This document shows positions 8,412 to 16,290 of a stretch of DNA of 64,000 nt, piece by piece (position 1 is the first letter of the stretch; each line of letters starts with the position of its first letter). The position numbers were made by a program, and so were the translations under genes. Origin of the DNA: Clostridiales bacterium (GTDB taxonomy: Bacteria; Bacillota; Clostridia; Oscillospirales; Oscillospiraceae); the NCBI GenBank assembly GCA_021201475.1, contig JAJQEV010000119.1, positions 1 to 64,000 on the forward strand, given 5' to 3'. The notes beneath the pieces are model-generated. The model had not been told where the DNA came from, made no database searches, and was given only the letters and a program-made list of their open reading frames with translations.

Positions 8412-8553
8412 TACCTTAATTTGGATTATGCTACTGCCTTTTTGGCAATTCTCACCGTTTTGCCGATGGGCGGAACGTTCCTTGTGGGCGGGTTGCTGGC
8501 TTTTGCCGCAAATGAACACGCATATTTTATTTCATATTGAGGAGGAACCTACT

Positions 8554-10194
8554 ATGATCGATCTTTCTGCAAAACCCTTCTGTCTGGATGAGGCCCAGCG
8601 CCAGTGGGTCGCGGACACCCTGGCCGGGCTGACGAACCGGGAGAAGGCCGGCCAGCTGTTCTGCGTCATGGGGCAGGACTACGGCGCGGAGGAAATCCAA
8701 ACCCTGGTGACGGATTACTGCATCGGCGCCATCCTGTATCGCCCCGAACCGGCGGAGGCCATCCGGCAGCACTTCGCCCCGCTGGACGAGGCAGCCAAAA
8801 TCCCCCTGCTGAAGGCCGCCAACCTGGAGGAGGGCGGCTCCGGCGGCATCTCCGACGGCACCTTCTTCGGCTGGCCTATGGCCCCCTCCGCCACGGATGA
8901 CCTGGGTGTGATGGAAAAGTTCGCCACCGTCTGCGCGGTAGAGGGGCAGAGCGCCGGTATCAACTGGACCTTTTCCCCGGTGTGCGACCTGGATTTGAAC
9001 TACCGCAACCCCATCATCAACGTCCGCTCCTGCGGCTCCGATACGGAGAAGGTGATGGCAAAATGCTCCCAGTATGTGAAAACGCTGCAAGGCTGCGGCG
9101 TGGCGGCCTGCGCCAAGCACTACCCCGGCGACGGCGTGGACTTCCGGGATCAGCACCTGCACCCCACCTACAACACCCTCTCCGCTGAGGACTGGTACGC
9201 CAGCTATGGGGCCATCTATCAGCAGCTCATTGAGGACGGGCTGATGAGCATTATGGTGGGCCATATCGTCCAGCCCAACGTGGCTATGGACATCAACCCC
9301 TCCCTGACCTTCGCGGACTGCCTGCCCGGCTCCCTGTCCAAGGAGCTGCTGACTGGCGTGCTGCGGGAGAAGTTCGGCTTCAACGGCGTCATCACCACCG
9401 ACGCCACCATTATGAGCGGCTTCACCCAGGCCATGCCCCGGAAGCAGGCCATCCCCACCGCCGTCATGGCCGGGTGCGATATGCTGGTGTTCACCACCGG
9501 CTTCTATGAGGATTACCAGTACATCCTGGACGCTCTGGACAGCGGAATGCTGACCCAGCAGCGGCTGGATGAGGCGGTGACCCGTATCCTGGCGCTGAAG
9601 GCGAAGGTGGCCTTCCAGCCTCCCACCGGCAAAATGCTGCCCCAGGCCAGGGAGTGGCAGCGGGAGTGCGCCGACAAGTGTGTCACCCTGGTGAAGAACA
9701 ACCAGGACTGCCTCCCCATCACCCCGGAGAAGTACCCTCTCATCCGCCTCTTCACCTTCGGCAACGACAATACGGTGGACGGCAGCATGACCGCCATCGC
9801 GGAGGAATATTTGCAGGCCGCAGGCTTCCGGACCGAGCGGTTTGACATCGACCAGGAGGAGATGCACGGCACCGCCGACCTGCCTGCCGGCCGCCTGTCG
9901 CTGTACCTGGCCAACTGTGAGCACGCCTCCAACCAGACGGCGGTGCGGCTGTTCTGGGCGAAGAAGCACGCCCTGGATGTGCCCCGCCACCCCCTGGAGG
10001 AACCCTCCGTGTTCATCTCCTTCGCCAACCCCTACCATTTGCAGGACGTGCCGAGGGTAAAGACCTATATCAACGCTTACAGCTGCCACCGCCCCATGAT
10101 CGAGGCCGCCCTGGACAAGCTGATGGGCCGCAGCCCCTTCAAGGGGGTCTCCCCGGTGGATGCCTTCTGCGGTCTGCCGGATACCCATCTGTAA
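8554..10194 (+). CDS. NagZ-like glycoside hydrolase family 3 enzyme
   Basis: This 546-residue protein matches the single-domain (NagZ-like) GH3 catalytic barrel plus an extra C-terminal region of about 170 residues. It has no signal peptide, so it is cytosolic. The NagZ-type loop appears as KHYPGDGVDFRDQH at residues 188-201, carrying the Asp/His pair used as general acid/base, and the nucleophile is probably Asp283 in GVITTDATIM. This motif set indicates a beta-N-acetylhexosaminidase or related beta-glycosidase. The ATG at 8554 follows GAGGAGG; the open frame extends upstream through the promoter and is not used. It sits between two operator-controlled units but has no copy of the palindrome itself. 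Confidence 0.85.
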   Translation: MIDLSAKPFCLDEAQRQWVADTLAGLTNREKAGQLFCVMGQDYGAEEIQTLVTDYCIGAILYRPEPAEAIRQHFAPLDEAAKIPLLKAANLEEGGSGGISDGTFFGWPMAPSATDDLGVMEKFATVCAVEGQSAGINWTFSPVCDLDLNYRNPIINVRSCGSDTEKVMAKCSQYVKTLQGCGVAACAKHYPGDGVDFRDQHLHPTYNTLSAEDWYASYGAIYQQLIEDGLMSIMVGHIVQPNVAMDINPSLTFADCLPGSLSKELLTGVLREKFGFNGVITTDATIMSGFTQAMPRKQAIPTAVMAGCDMLVFTTGFYEDYQYILDALDSGMLTQQRLDEAVTRILALKAKVAFQPPTGKMLPQAREWQRECADKCVTLVKNNQDCLPITPEKYPLIRLFTFGNDNTVDGSMTAIAEEYLQAAGFRTERFDIDQEEMHGTADLPAGRLSLYLANCEHASNQTAVRLFWAKKHALDVPRHPLEEPSVFISFANPYHLQDVPRVKTYINAYSCHRPMIEAALDKLMGRSPFKGVSPVDAFCGLPDTHL

Positions 10195-10246
10195 AGCACG
10201 GCCTGCCGCCCTGAACAGCGCGAAATCGGAACGCGAACTTCTATCG

Positions 10247-10297
10247 CCCCGCAGCCCAGGATACCCTTCCTGGGCTGCGGGGTGTCTTGCTTTTTTG
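10247..10297 (+). terminator. Terminator of the GH3 gene
   Basis: A 14-bp perfect stem (CCCCGCAGCCCAGG at 10247-10260 with its complement at 10269-10282) is followed by a TGTCTTGCTTTTTT tail. Confidence 0.85.
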
Positions 10298-10334
10298 CAC
10301 AAAACTTTGCCAAATATTTTGTCGAAAATGTGTA

Positions 10335-10363
10335 TTGCAATGTTGGCCAGTTGCTGATATACT
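10335..10363 (+). promoter_or_regulatory. Promoter of the duplicated-module lipoprotein gene
   Basis: TTGCAA (10335-10340), 17 bp, then TATACT (10358-10363). The operator follows 11 bp downstream and the start codon is at 10470. Confidence 0.7.
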
Positions 10364-10374
10364 TCCACTTAGAG

Positions 10375-10388
10375 TAAATCACGATTTA
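10375..10388. promoter_or_regulatory. Palindromic operator TAAATCACGATTTA (site 3)
   Basis: Identical 14 bp to site 1, placed 11 bp after the -10 box of the lipoprotein gene. This third copy with the same geometry makes a chance origin very unlikely. Confidence 0.75.
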
Positions 10389-10469
10389 ATCTTTGGTTCT
10401 ATTGGAAGCAAACCGCCTTACCATGCAACGGGGCGGTACAAACGACATCATCAAAAGGAGACATGAAAC

Positions 10470-12803
10470 ATGAAACACAAGAAGCTCAGCGCACTGACGG
10501 CGTTCCTGCTGGCTGCGGCTATGGTGCTGTCCCTGGCCGCCTGCGGCGGGGGCACCTCTGAGGAAGGCGGCAGCTCCGCCGCCGAAAGCTCCGCTGCGGC
10601 GTCCAGCGCGGCGGAGAGCGAGTCCGGCGCAGAAGCAGAATCCTCCTCCACGGAAGAAGAGGCCGAGGTGGCAACGACGAACACCTTCCCCAAGTCCGTC
10701 ATCAAAGGCACCGAGGAGGACGCCGATGAGGATGACAACACCATGAGCGTTGTCAACGAGGTATACGCCTCCTACTACCAGGAGGGCAGCTCCGCCGAGG
10801 GCGTGGCCGCCATCATTTCCGCCGGGAACTGCTATGTCAACGGCGCTCAGGTTCCCGCCACGGAGGAGGAATTTGACGAGCAGTATCCGGAGGGCTTCAC
10901 CGTCAATGAGTCCACCTGGATGACGAAGAACGAGGACGGCACCTGGTCCGTCGGCTCCGGCTATGCAGCCACCACCGTGGAGGGGAGCTATGCGGAGGCC
11001 GCCACGGAGATGCTGAAAAGCGAGACCTCCAACGGCTCCGAGACCCTGCTCTACGATGACGATGGCGACGGCTACGCTGACCGCATTGAATCTACCGAGT
11101 ATCTCGCCGTGGGCGTGACGGAACTGGTAGAGAACGAGGACGGCACCTACACCATCGATGTGGGAATGTACATCGACACCATCGACTACCCTGAGAAGTA
11201 CGCCACTCTGCTGGAAAAGGAATTTGGCAGCGTGGATCAGGAGATTTTTCACAACATCCCCGCCGACCATTTTGATGAAACCATTCAGTCCGGTGACTGC
11301 GCCATGTACTACCTTGCAACGGATGGCAGCTGGTACTTTGTACGGGCTACCGAGGTCAGCGGCGTGTTTACCGACGGCGCGGATCACCAGTATTACACCA
11401 TGGACGGCGTGGTTTACCCGGACGCCATGAACGGCCCGAACACCACTTATTCCGCCTCTAACCGCAGCGGCGGCTACTCCAACTTTATCAAATACTTCGG
11501 CCTGAACGACAATGAGGACTATACGGTCAGCATGTGGCTGGTACCGGTCAGCGAGTACGCCACCTCCACCGGTAAGCCCCTGGGCTTCACCAGCAATGAC
11601 AGCGCCATTGCCTTCCTGGAGACCGCCATCGCCTACGCCCAGGAGAAGTTGGACAGCACCGTCATCAGCGAGGACGGCAGCGATGTGGAGGCCGGAAAGC
11701 AATGGGTCAGCGCCGACCTCTATAACGAGCTGTCCGACGCCGTGACCATGGCCCAGGCCACCCTGGACGCCGGGGAGACCCGCCCCATCTTCCTGGACTA
11801 TCAGTGCTACCTGATTTACATGGCGCTCCACGGCACCGCCGGGGACATCACCGCCCAGTACACCGGCTATAACTTTGACGGCTTTGAAAACTACGCCTCC
11901 GAGTATTACACTCTGGCGACCATTGAGAACGAGGCCGATTTGAAGCTCTCCGACAGCCAGTTCGACGCCTATTTTGAGGGCGGCAGCGCCGCCGATGGGC
12001 TGAAAGCCGTCGTGGACACCGGCGGGGTCTATGTGAACAACTATCAGCTCACCGCCGAGGAGGCCACCTTTGAGGTGAACGGCCAGGCCGCAGTTTACGA
12101 GGCGGACGGCGGCTGGGCATGGAGCGCCCAGGAGCAGTATTCCGGCACCAGTGACACTTATGCCGACGCCGCCTACAGCTTTGCGGAGAGCCTGACCGGG
12201 CTTGAGGGGCAGACCGTGCAGCTGCTGGCGAAAACCGGCAGCACCACCGTCGCCCAGGTCAAGACCACCGTGGTAGAAACGGCTGTAGCTTACGGCACGG
12301 AAGGCACCTACGCCGTGGTCTACTACACGGACGCCGACGGCGCAACCTACACCGACGGCAACGGCGAAGAGATCACCTTTGACTCTGAGAACGGTTCCTC
12401 CAATGTAAGCGGAGACGATCCTTCCTCTGTCTATCCCGGCGACATTTACATCTACTGGAAGGATGCCAACACCATCGGCGCCACCAGCCAGTGGGTCGCC
12501 ATTCGCGCCGCTTATGTGCGGGGTACTCTTTCCGGTACGGAGGAGGAGCCGCTGTGGACTGCGGAAGGTTCTTCTGAAGCTGTGGCGGTGGATTCTGCCC
12601 TGGTTGGCGGAATCTATCTGCCGGAGGACACCCAACTCTCCGCATTCCTGGAGACGGGCGATACGATTACCATGTGGTATCTGCCCACGGACGAGGAACT
12701 TGACAGCGCTTCCGTCGCACCTGGCCTGATCAACCGCACCATCGGCTTCACCACTGAGGAGCCGGAGAGCGGCGAGAACGGCAACTCCGGCTTCGGTGGG
12801 TAA
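10470..12803 (+). CDS. Large surface lipoprotein with duplicated module
   Basis: This 777-residue protein has a lipoprotein signal with lipidated Cys25 (SLAACGGG) and a Ser/Ala/Glu-rich linker to about residue 65. I recognise no named enzyme family. Two related modules are visible: residues about 95-375 and about 490-770. They share openings (YYQEGSSAEGVAAIISAGNCYVNG and YFEGGSAADGLKAVVDTGGVYVNN) and endings (VSMWLVPVSE...LGFTS and ITMWYLPTDE...IGFTT). Between them, residues 379-435 resemble a FIVAR-type helical linker. DDDGDGYADRI at 196-206 looks like a calcium-binding loop. It is probably displayed outside the membrane and may bind or present the ligand of the neighbouring importer. Strongly acidic; no cell-wall or dockerin signal at the end. 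Confidence 0.8.
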   Translation: MKHKKLSALTAFLLAAAMVLSLAACGGGTSEEGGSSAAESSAAASSAAESESGAEAESSSTEEEAEVATTNTFPKSVIKGTEEDADEDDNTMSVVNEVYASYYQEGSSAEGVAAIISAGNCYVNGAQVPATEEEFDEQYPEGFTVNESTWMTKNEDGTWSVGSGYAATTVEGSYAEAATEMLKSETSNGSETLLYDDDGDGYADRIESTEYLAVGVTELVENEDGTYTIDVGMYIDTIDYPEKYATLLEKEFGSVDQEIFHNIPADHFDETIQSGDCAMYYLATDGSWYFVRATEVSGVFTDGADHQYYTMDGVVYPDAMNGPNTTYSASNRSGGYSNFIKYFGLNDNEDYTVSMWLVPVSEYATSTGKPLGFTSNDSAIAFLETAIAYAQEKLDSTVISEDGSDVEAGKQWVSADLYNELSDAVTMAQATLDAGETRPIFLDYQCYLIYMALHGTAGDITAQYTGYNFDGFENYASEYYTLATIENEADLKLSDSQFDAYFEGGSAADGLKAVVDTGGVYVNNYQLTAEEATFEVNGQAAVYEADGGWAWSAQEQYSGTSDTYADAAYSFAESLTGLEGQTVQLLAKTGSTTVAQVKTTVVETAVAYGTEGTYAVVYYTDADGATYTDGNGEEITFDSENGSSNVSGDDPSSVYPGDIYIYWKDANTIGATSQWVAIRAAYVRGTLSGTEEEPLWTAEGSSEAVAVDSALVGGIYLPEDTQLSAFLETGDTITMWYLPTDEELDSASVAPGLINRTIGFTTEEPESGENGNSGFGG

Positions 12804-12836
12804 GCCCTGAATCCCCGTTATCGGCAACAAAATGCA

Positions 12837-12870
12837 GCTGCACCGCTGGCGGCAATGCCAGCGGTGCAGC
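12837..12870. terminator. Hairpin between lipoprotein gene and FMN-dependent enzyme gene
   Basis: A perfect 14-bp stem (12837-12850 with 12857-12870) with a 6-base loop. Only TTG follows, so it may attenuate or stabilise rather than fully terminate, and the next gene begins 43 bp later. Confidence 0.5.
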
Positions 12871-12912
12871 TTGAAAAGGATGAAACCATCGTTCTGACAG
12901 GAGGTACCCCTT

Positions 12913-13854
12913 ATGAGTAACGACACATCGGCCAATGCGTTTGACGCCTATCTGGACCGTATGACCGGCGGCTCGGATTCCATCACCCGGCAATACCTGA
13001 ACTCCCTGCTGATTGAAATGCGGCTGGTGGGTTCCGGCCTGGCCAGCACCGAGGCGGAAGCCTTCGGCCTTCACCTGGACACGCCCATCATGCTGGGGGC
13101 CTTCGGCGGCTACCCCATGCTGGGGGAGAACGCCCTCCTGCAGGAGGCCCAGGCAGCGGCGGAGGCCAACACGGTGCTGTGGCTGGGCGGCTTCGAGCCT
13201 GCGGAGGATGTGGCCCAGTGTATCGCCCAGGGTGCCAAAACCGTCAAGGTCATCAAGCCCTATCAGGACAGCACCCGCTTCCTGGGGGAGGCAAAGCAGG
13301 CGGAGGCCCTGGGCTGCGTGGCGGTGGCCACCGACCTTGACCACGCCTACAGCAAGAAGACCGGCGGGTACGACTGCGACCCCAAGGAAGGGGCCCTGTT
13401 CGGCCCGAAGAACGTGGAGGAACTGGCGGAGGCCGTGAACCAGCTTCACGTTCCCCTGGTGGTGAAGGGCGTCCTCAGCGTCAGCGACGCGGTGAACTGC
13501 CAGAAGGCGGGAGTGCGGTACATCCTGCTGTCCCACCATCACAGCATTATGGACTACGCCGTTCCCCCTGTGCTGCTGCTGCCGGAGATTCGCAAGGCGG
13601 TGGGGGAGGACATGACCATCATCGTGGACTGCGGCATTGACACCGGCGCGGAGGCGTTCAAGGCCCTGGCCCTGGGGGCTGACCTGGTGTGCAGCGCCCG
13701 GGCGGTGATGAAGGCGCTGCGGAAGGGCGGCAAGGACGGCGTAGTGGACTGGGTGCAGCAGAACACCGCCCTGCTGCGCACCTATCTGAACCGTACCGGC
13801 TCGCCGGATATTCACCATATCGACCCCACTGTAATCCACAAACGGGCGTTCTGA
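12913..13854 (+). CDS. FMN-dependent alpha-hydroxy-acid dehydrogenase family protein, altered active site
   Basis: This 313-residue TIM-barrel protein matches the alpha-hydroxy-acid oxidase/dehydrogenase family (lactate oxidase, glycolate oxidase). The FMN-contacting lysine is Lys185 in LVVKGVLSVSDA, and the phosphate-binding end DCGIDTGAEAFKALALGADLVCSAR is well kept. The active-site signature SNHGGR is replaced by SHHHSI at 207-212: the catalytic histidine is present but the substrate-binding arginine is gone. It is about 40-70 residues shorter than typical members. It may therefore act on a substrate without a carboxylate, or serve another FMN role. AGGAGG precedes the ATG. It may share a transcript with the upstream lipoprotein gene. 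Confidence 0.8.
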   Translation: MSNDTSANAFDAYLDRMTGGSDSITRQYLNSLLIEMRLVGSGLASTEAEAFGLHLDTPIMLGAFGGYPMLGENALLQEAQAAAEANTVLWLGGFEPAEDVAQCIAQGAKTVKVIKPYQDSTRFLGEAKQAEALGCVAVATDLDHAYSKKTGGYDCDPKEGALFGPKNVEELAEAVNQLHVPLVVKGVLSVSDAVNCQKAGVRYILLSHHHSIMDYAVPPVLLLPEIRKAVGEDMTIIVDCGIDTGAEAFKALALGADLVCSARAVMKALRKGGKDGVVDWVQQNTALLRTYLNRTGSPDIHHIDPTVIHKRAF

Positions 13855-13880
13855 CACCGGGGCCGTCACATAGCAAAAAT

Positions 13881-13922
13881 AAGCGCCAAAGGAATCGTCT
13901 TTCGACTGTTCCTTTGGCGCTT
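13881..13922 (-). terminator. Distal hairpin terminator between convergent genes
   Basis: A perfect 14-bp stem (AAGCGCCAAAGGAA and its complement). On the minus strand it is followed by ATTTTTG. It can stop transcripts from the tRNA side and perhaps also from the plus-strand gene. Confidence 0.65.
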
Positions 13923-13954
13923 GCAGTTTGCGGCGCTCTGCCTGGCAAATAAAT

Positions 13955-13992
13955 AATCCGAACTCCGTTCCAACCGGAACCAAGTTCGGATT
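13955..13992 (-). terminator. Terminator of tRNA-Leu
   Basis: Arms AATCCGAACT and AGTTCGGATT, with inner GGTTCCGG pairing, lie immediately 3' of the tRNA and are followed on the minus strand by ATTTATTT. Confidence 0.7.
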
Positions 13993-13996
13993 ACTG

Positions 13997-14084
13997 TGGT
14001 GCGCGAAGCGGGACTCGAACCCGCACGCCCGTAAAGAGCACTGGCACCTGAAGCCAGCGAGTCTACCAATTCCACCACTCGCGC
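13997..14084 (-). tRNA. tRNA-Leu (CAG anticodon)
   Basis: The minus strand folds as a class II tRNA: acceptor arm GCGCGAG/TTCGCGC, discriminator A with encoded CCA, D-arm GGTGGAATTGGTAGAC, anticodon stem GCTGGC/GCCAGT with loop TTCAGGT (anticodon CAG), a long variable arm and the T-loop GGTTCGAGTCC. The anticodon reads CUG leucine codons, and its ACCA end complements the UGGU of the leuA T-box 2.4 kb away. Confidence 0.95.
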
Positions 14085-14193
14085 ATATCTGAGGCGGCCT
14101 TGCGCCTCAGCACATGGACTATAATACCACGGAGTTCGCCGGTTGTCAACCCCCAATTTTGCTTTTTTCCCTGAAAACACGGGGAAGATTTTT

Positions 14194-14991
14194 CTACCCG
14201 ATCAGGCCGAAGTGCCGGCAGGCGTCATAAATGCCGCTGCCGTCGCAGGGGCCGGTGATGTAATCTGCTGCGGCCTTTGCCGCAGCCTGACCGTCTCCTA
14301 TGCAGATGCCGCAGCCGCAGAAGCGCAGCATTTCCACATCATTGGGGCCGTCGCCAAAGGCGTAGGTGTCCGCCCGTGTCATGCCCAGATGGGTCAACAG
14401 GGCCTGGATGCCGGTGGCCTTGTTCAGCTCCTTCGGGACAAGCTCCGCCATCCGGTGGCCCTCGCCGTACCACAGCACCCGGAACCGCGTCTCCAGTTTC
14501 GGGATGCAGCCATGCGCTTCCAGTTGCTGCCCCTCCGTGAGAAACGCCTTCTGCACAGACGGCGGCTGTCCCTCCAGATAGGGTATCAGCGGCACACTGG
14601 GGCCGAACACGTTGCCCCAGAGAGCCTGGACTGCCGCCGCCTGGGCAGGCTCGTAGTAGAGGCCCTCCGGCCCCTCCAGCACGAAGGTGCAGCCGCAGCC
14701 CCACAGCAGGTCGTGGAGCCAAACGGTCTCCTCCGGTGTCAGGGCGTCAAAGTACACCGTCTCCCCCTGGTAGACCACATGGCCCCCCGCCGCGCAGACG
14801 ATACCGGCGAAGTTCAGTTCCTCCACCCAGTCGTTAGCCATCGCCACCCGGAGGGTGCGACCGGTGCAGAGGATGGGCAGGTGGCCGTTCTTCCGCAGGA
14901 GCCGGAGGGCCTCCTTCGTCGGCTCTGGCACAGGGCGATAGTAGGGCTTCAGGGTGCCGTCTATGTCAAAAAATACCAGTTTGGGTTCCAT
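14194..14991 (-). CDS. HAD superfamily (Cof-type) phosphatase
   Basis: A 265-residue cytosolic hydrolase of the Cof/YbiV subfamily, which dephosphorylates sugar phosphates, flavin mononucleotide and similar small molecules. Motif I is FFDIDGTL at residues 6-13, with the nucleophilic Asp first, motif II is the threonine in LCTGRT, and motif IV is GDGPNDVEML near the C-terminus. A large cap domain lies between. The ATG at 14991 fixes the standard start for this family; upstream in-frame codons give an arginine- and glycine-rich stretch with no similarity to it. The ribosome binding site is weak. The gene ends about 110 bp from the tRNA. The exact substrate is unknown. Confidence 0.88.
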   Translation of the reverse strand: MEPKLVFFDIDGTLKPYYRPVPEPTKEALRLLRKNGHLPILCTGRTLRVAMANDWVEELNFAGIVCAAGGHVVYQGETVYFDALTPEETVWLHDLLWGCGCTFVLEGPEGLYYEPAQAAAVQALWGNVFGPSVPLIPYLEGQPPSVQKAFLTEGQQLEAHGCIPKLETRFRVLWYGEGHRMAELVPKELNKATGIQALLTHLGMTRADTYAFGDGPNDVEMLRFCGCGICIGDGQAAAKAAADYITGPCDGSGIYDACRHFGLIG

Positions 14992-15026
14992 TGCACACCA
15001 TCCGTTCCGCCGTCCGCCGGAGCGGT

Positions 15027-15434
15027 TCACTCCTCCTCGCCTTCGTCCTGATAGCCCACGTCGATGGAGAACTTCTGCCCGCAGGCCTCGCAGACCACCT
15101 GGCCGCCCGCCAGGGTCTCCTCGTCCAGAATGATGGGAGCCTGGCACTTGGGGCACTCCACCTCAAACTCGGTGTCGCCGTCCTCCTCGTCATCGTCCTC
15201 CTCGTCCAGGCTGTCGGACAGCAGGTCGCACAGCTCGGCCAGGCCCTCGTTCAGGTCGTCCACCTGGTCGGCCATGGCGGTGATGCTCTCCTCGTTCTCC
15301 GTGACGTGACCGGCCATCTCCTCCACCACGTCAATGATGGCATTCAGCAGCTTGGCCTCCGCCGTACCGGTGTCAGACAGGCCCAGGCCGTCATACAGGC
15401 CTCGCAGGTAGGCGGCTTTCTCCGATAATGTCAT
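15027..15434 (-). CDS. CD1247-type N-terminal domain protein with zinc ribbon
   Basis: A 135-residue small acidic protein found widely in Clostridia. The N-terminal 60 or so residues (EKAAYLRGLYDGLGLSDTGTAEAKLLNAIIDVVEEMA) match the CD1247-type helical domain. An acidic linker (DEEDDDEEDGD) follows, then a zinc ribbon with CPKC and CEAC knuckles. Its role is not known; the layout suggests a protein- or nucleic-acid-binding accessory factor. The ATG at 15434 follows GGAAAGGAG. It lies 35 bp before the HAD gene and downstream of efp on the same strand, with the efp terminator in between. Confidence 0.75.
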   Translation of the reverse strand: MTLSEKAAYLRGLYDGLGLSDTGTAEAKLLNAIIDVVEEMAGHVTENEESITAMADQVDDLNEGLAELCDLLSDSLDEEDDDEEDGDTEFEVECPKCQAPIILDEETLAGGQVVCEACGQKFSIDVGYQDEGEEE

Positions 15435-15459
15435 AGGGATACACTCCTTTCCGGTTGAA

Positions 15460-15487
15460 AAAAGGCCGCATCGCAATGCGGCCTTTT
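15460..15487 (-). terminator. Terminator of efp
   Basis: An 11-bp stem AAAAGGCCGCA/TGCGGCCTTTT, followed on the minus strand by a T run. Confidence 0.8.
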
Positions 15488-15501
15488 GGATGAATGTGTT
15501 C

Positions 15502-16062
15502 TTACTTGCAGCGGCCCATATACTCGCCGGTGCGGGTGTCGATTTGGATGCGGTCGCCCTCGTTGATGAAGAGGGGCACTTTCAACTCCGCGCCGGTCTC
15601 CACAGTGGCGGGCTTGGTGACGTTGGTGGCGGTGTCGCCCCGGACGCCCGGCTCGGTCTTGGTGACCTCCAGCTCCACAAAGTTGGGGATGGAGACGGAG
15701 AAAATCTTGCCCTTGTAGGACAGGAGGGTGCAGGGGTCGTTCTCCTTGACGAACTTGAAGTTCTCCGGCAGGGAGTCGGAGGCCACAGGCTCCATCTCAT
15801 AGGTCTCCAGGTCCATGAAGTAGTACAAGTCGCCGTCGCTGTAGGAATACTCCACGTCCTTGCGCTCAATGAAGGCTTCCTCGAACTTGGCGGTGGGGTT
15901 GAAAGAGGTCTCGGTCACAGCGCCGGTGACGATATTCTTCATCTTCGTGCGGACGAAGGCGGCGCCCTTGCCGGGCTTGACGTGCTGGAACTCCACGACC
16001 TGCATCAGCTTGCCCTCATACTCAAAGGTCTTGCCGTTTCTAAAATCGCTGGCAGTGATCAT
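15502..16062 (-). CDS. efp: Elongation factor P
   Basis: A 186-residue translation factor that binds between the P and E sites and relieves ribosome stalling at proline runs. The three OB-type domains are recognisable: [43 protein letters not shown] at the start, with the modifiable tip lysine in the loop PGKGAAF (Lys32), the central domain with [15 protein letters not shown], and the end [23 protein letters not shown]. Length is normal. A promoter lies at 16121-16149. Transcription stops at the hairpin just downstream. Confidence 0.98.
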   Translation of the reverse strand: MITASDFRNGKTFEYEGKLMQVVEFQHVKPGKGAAFVRTKMKNIVTGAVTETSFNPTAKFEEAFIERKDVEYSYSDGDLYYFMDLETYEMEPVASDSLPENFKFVKENDPCTLLSYKGKIFSVSIPNFVELEVTKTEPGVRGDTATNVTKPATVETGAELKVPLFINEGDRIQIDTRTGEYMGRCK

Positions 16063-16120
16063 AAATCAATTCCTCCAATAAACTTCAAATAGGCGCAAGC
16101 GCCCTAATATTCACTACAAT

Positions 16121-16149
16121 ATTTTACATGATATTCCCCCTTTTTGCAA
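16121..16149 (-). promoter_or_regulatory. Promoter of efp
   Basis: On the minus strand, TTGCAA (16144-16149) and TAAAAT (16121-16126) are 17 bp apart, about 60 bp before the efp start. Confidence 0.6.
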
Positions 16150-16251
16150 GGGGGAACCGCTAACTTTATGAAAAAACTTGCGCCTGTTCCCGTTCTCCCG
16201 TCGCCGTGAAGGAAAGCCTGCACGAAATTTGGAATTTTCCTCAAACCACTC

Positions 16252-16280
16252 TTGACAAACTGGCGAAGCGTGCATATAAT
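16252..16280 (+). promoter_or_regulatory. Promoter of the leuA T-box transcript
   Basis: TTGACA (16252-16257), 17 bp, TATAAT (16275-16280): a perfect consensus promoter directly before the T-box leader. Confidence 0.85.
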
Positions 16281-16290
16281 AATTCTTACA

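Noticed and set aside
8260..8553. N-terminal extension of the GH3 protein
   Set aside because: It crosses the promoter and its translation is unrelated to GH3; GAGGAGG before the ATG at 8554 fixes the start.
10470..12803. Dockerin or cellulosome component
   Set aside because: One DxDGD loop only, not the paired repeats of a dockerin, and no cohesin partner nearby.
12837..12870. Strong terminator splitting lipoprotein and FMN enzyme genes
   Set aside because: The stem is perfect but no T run follows, so full termination is not claimed.
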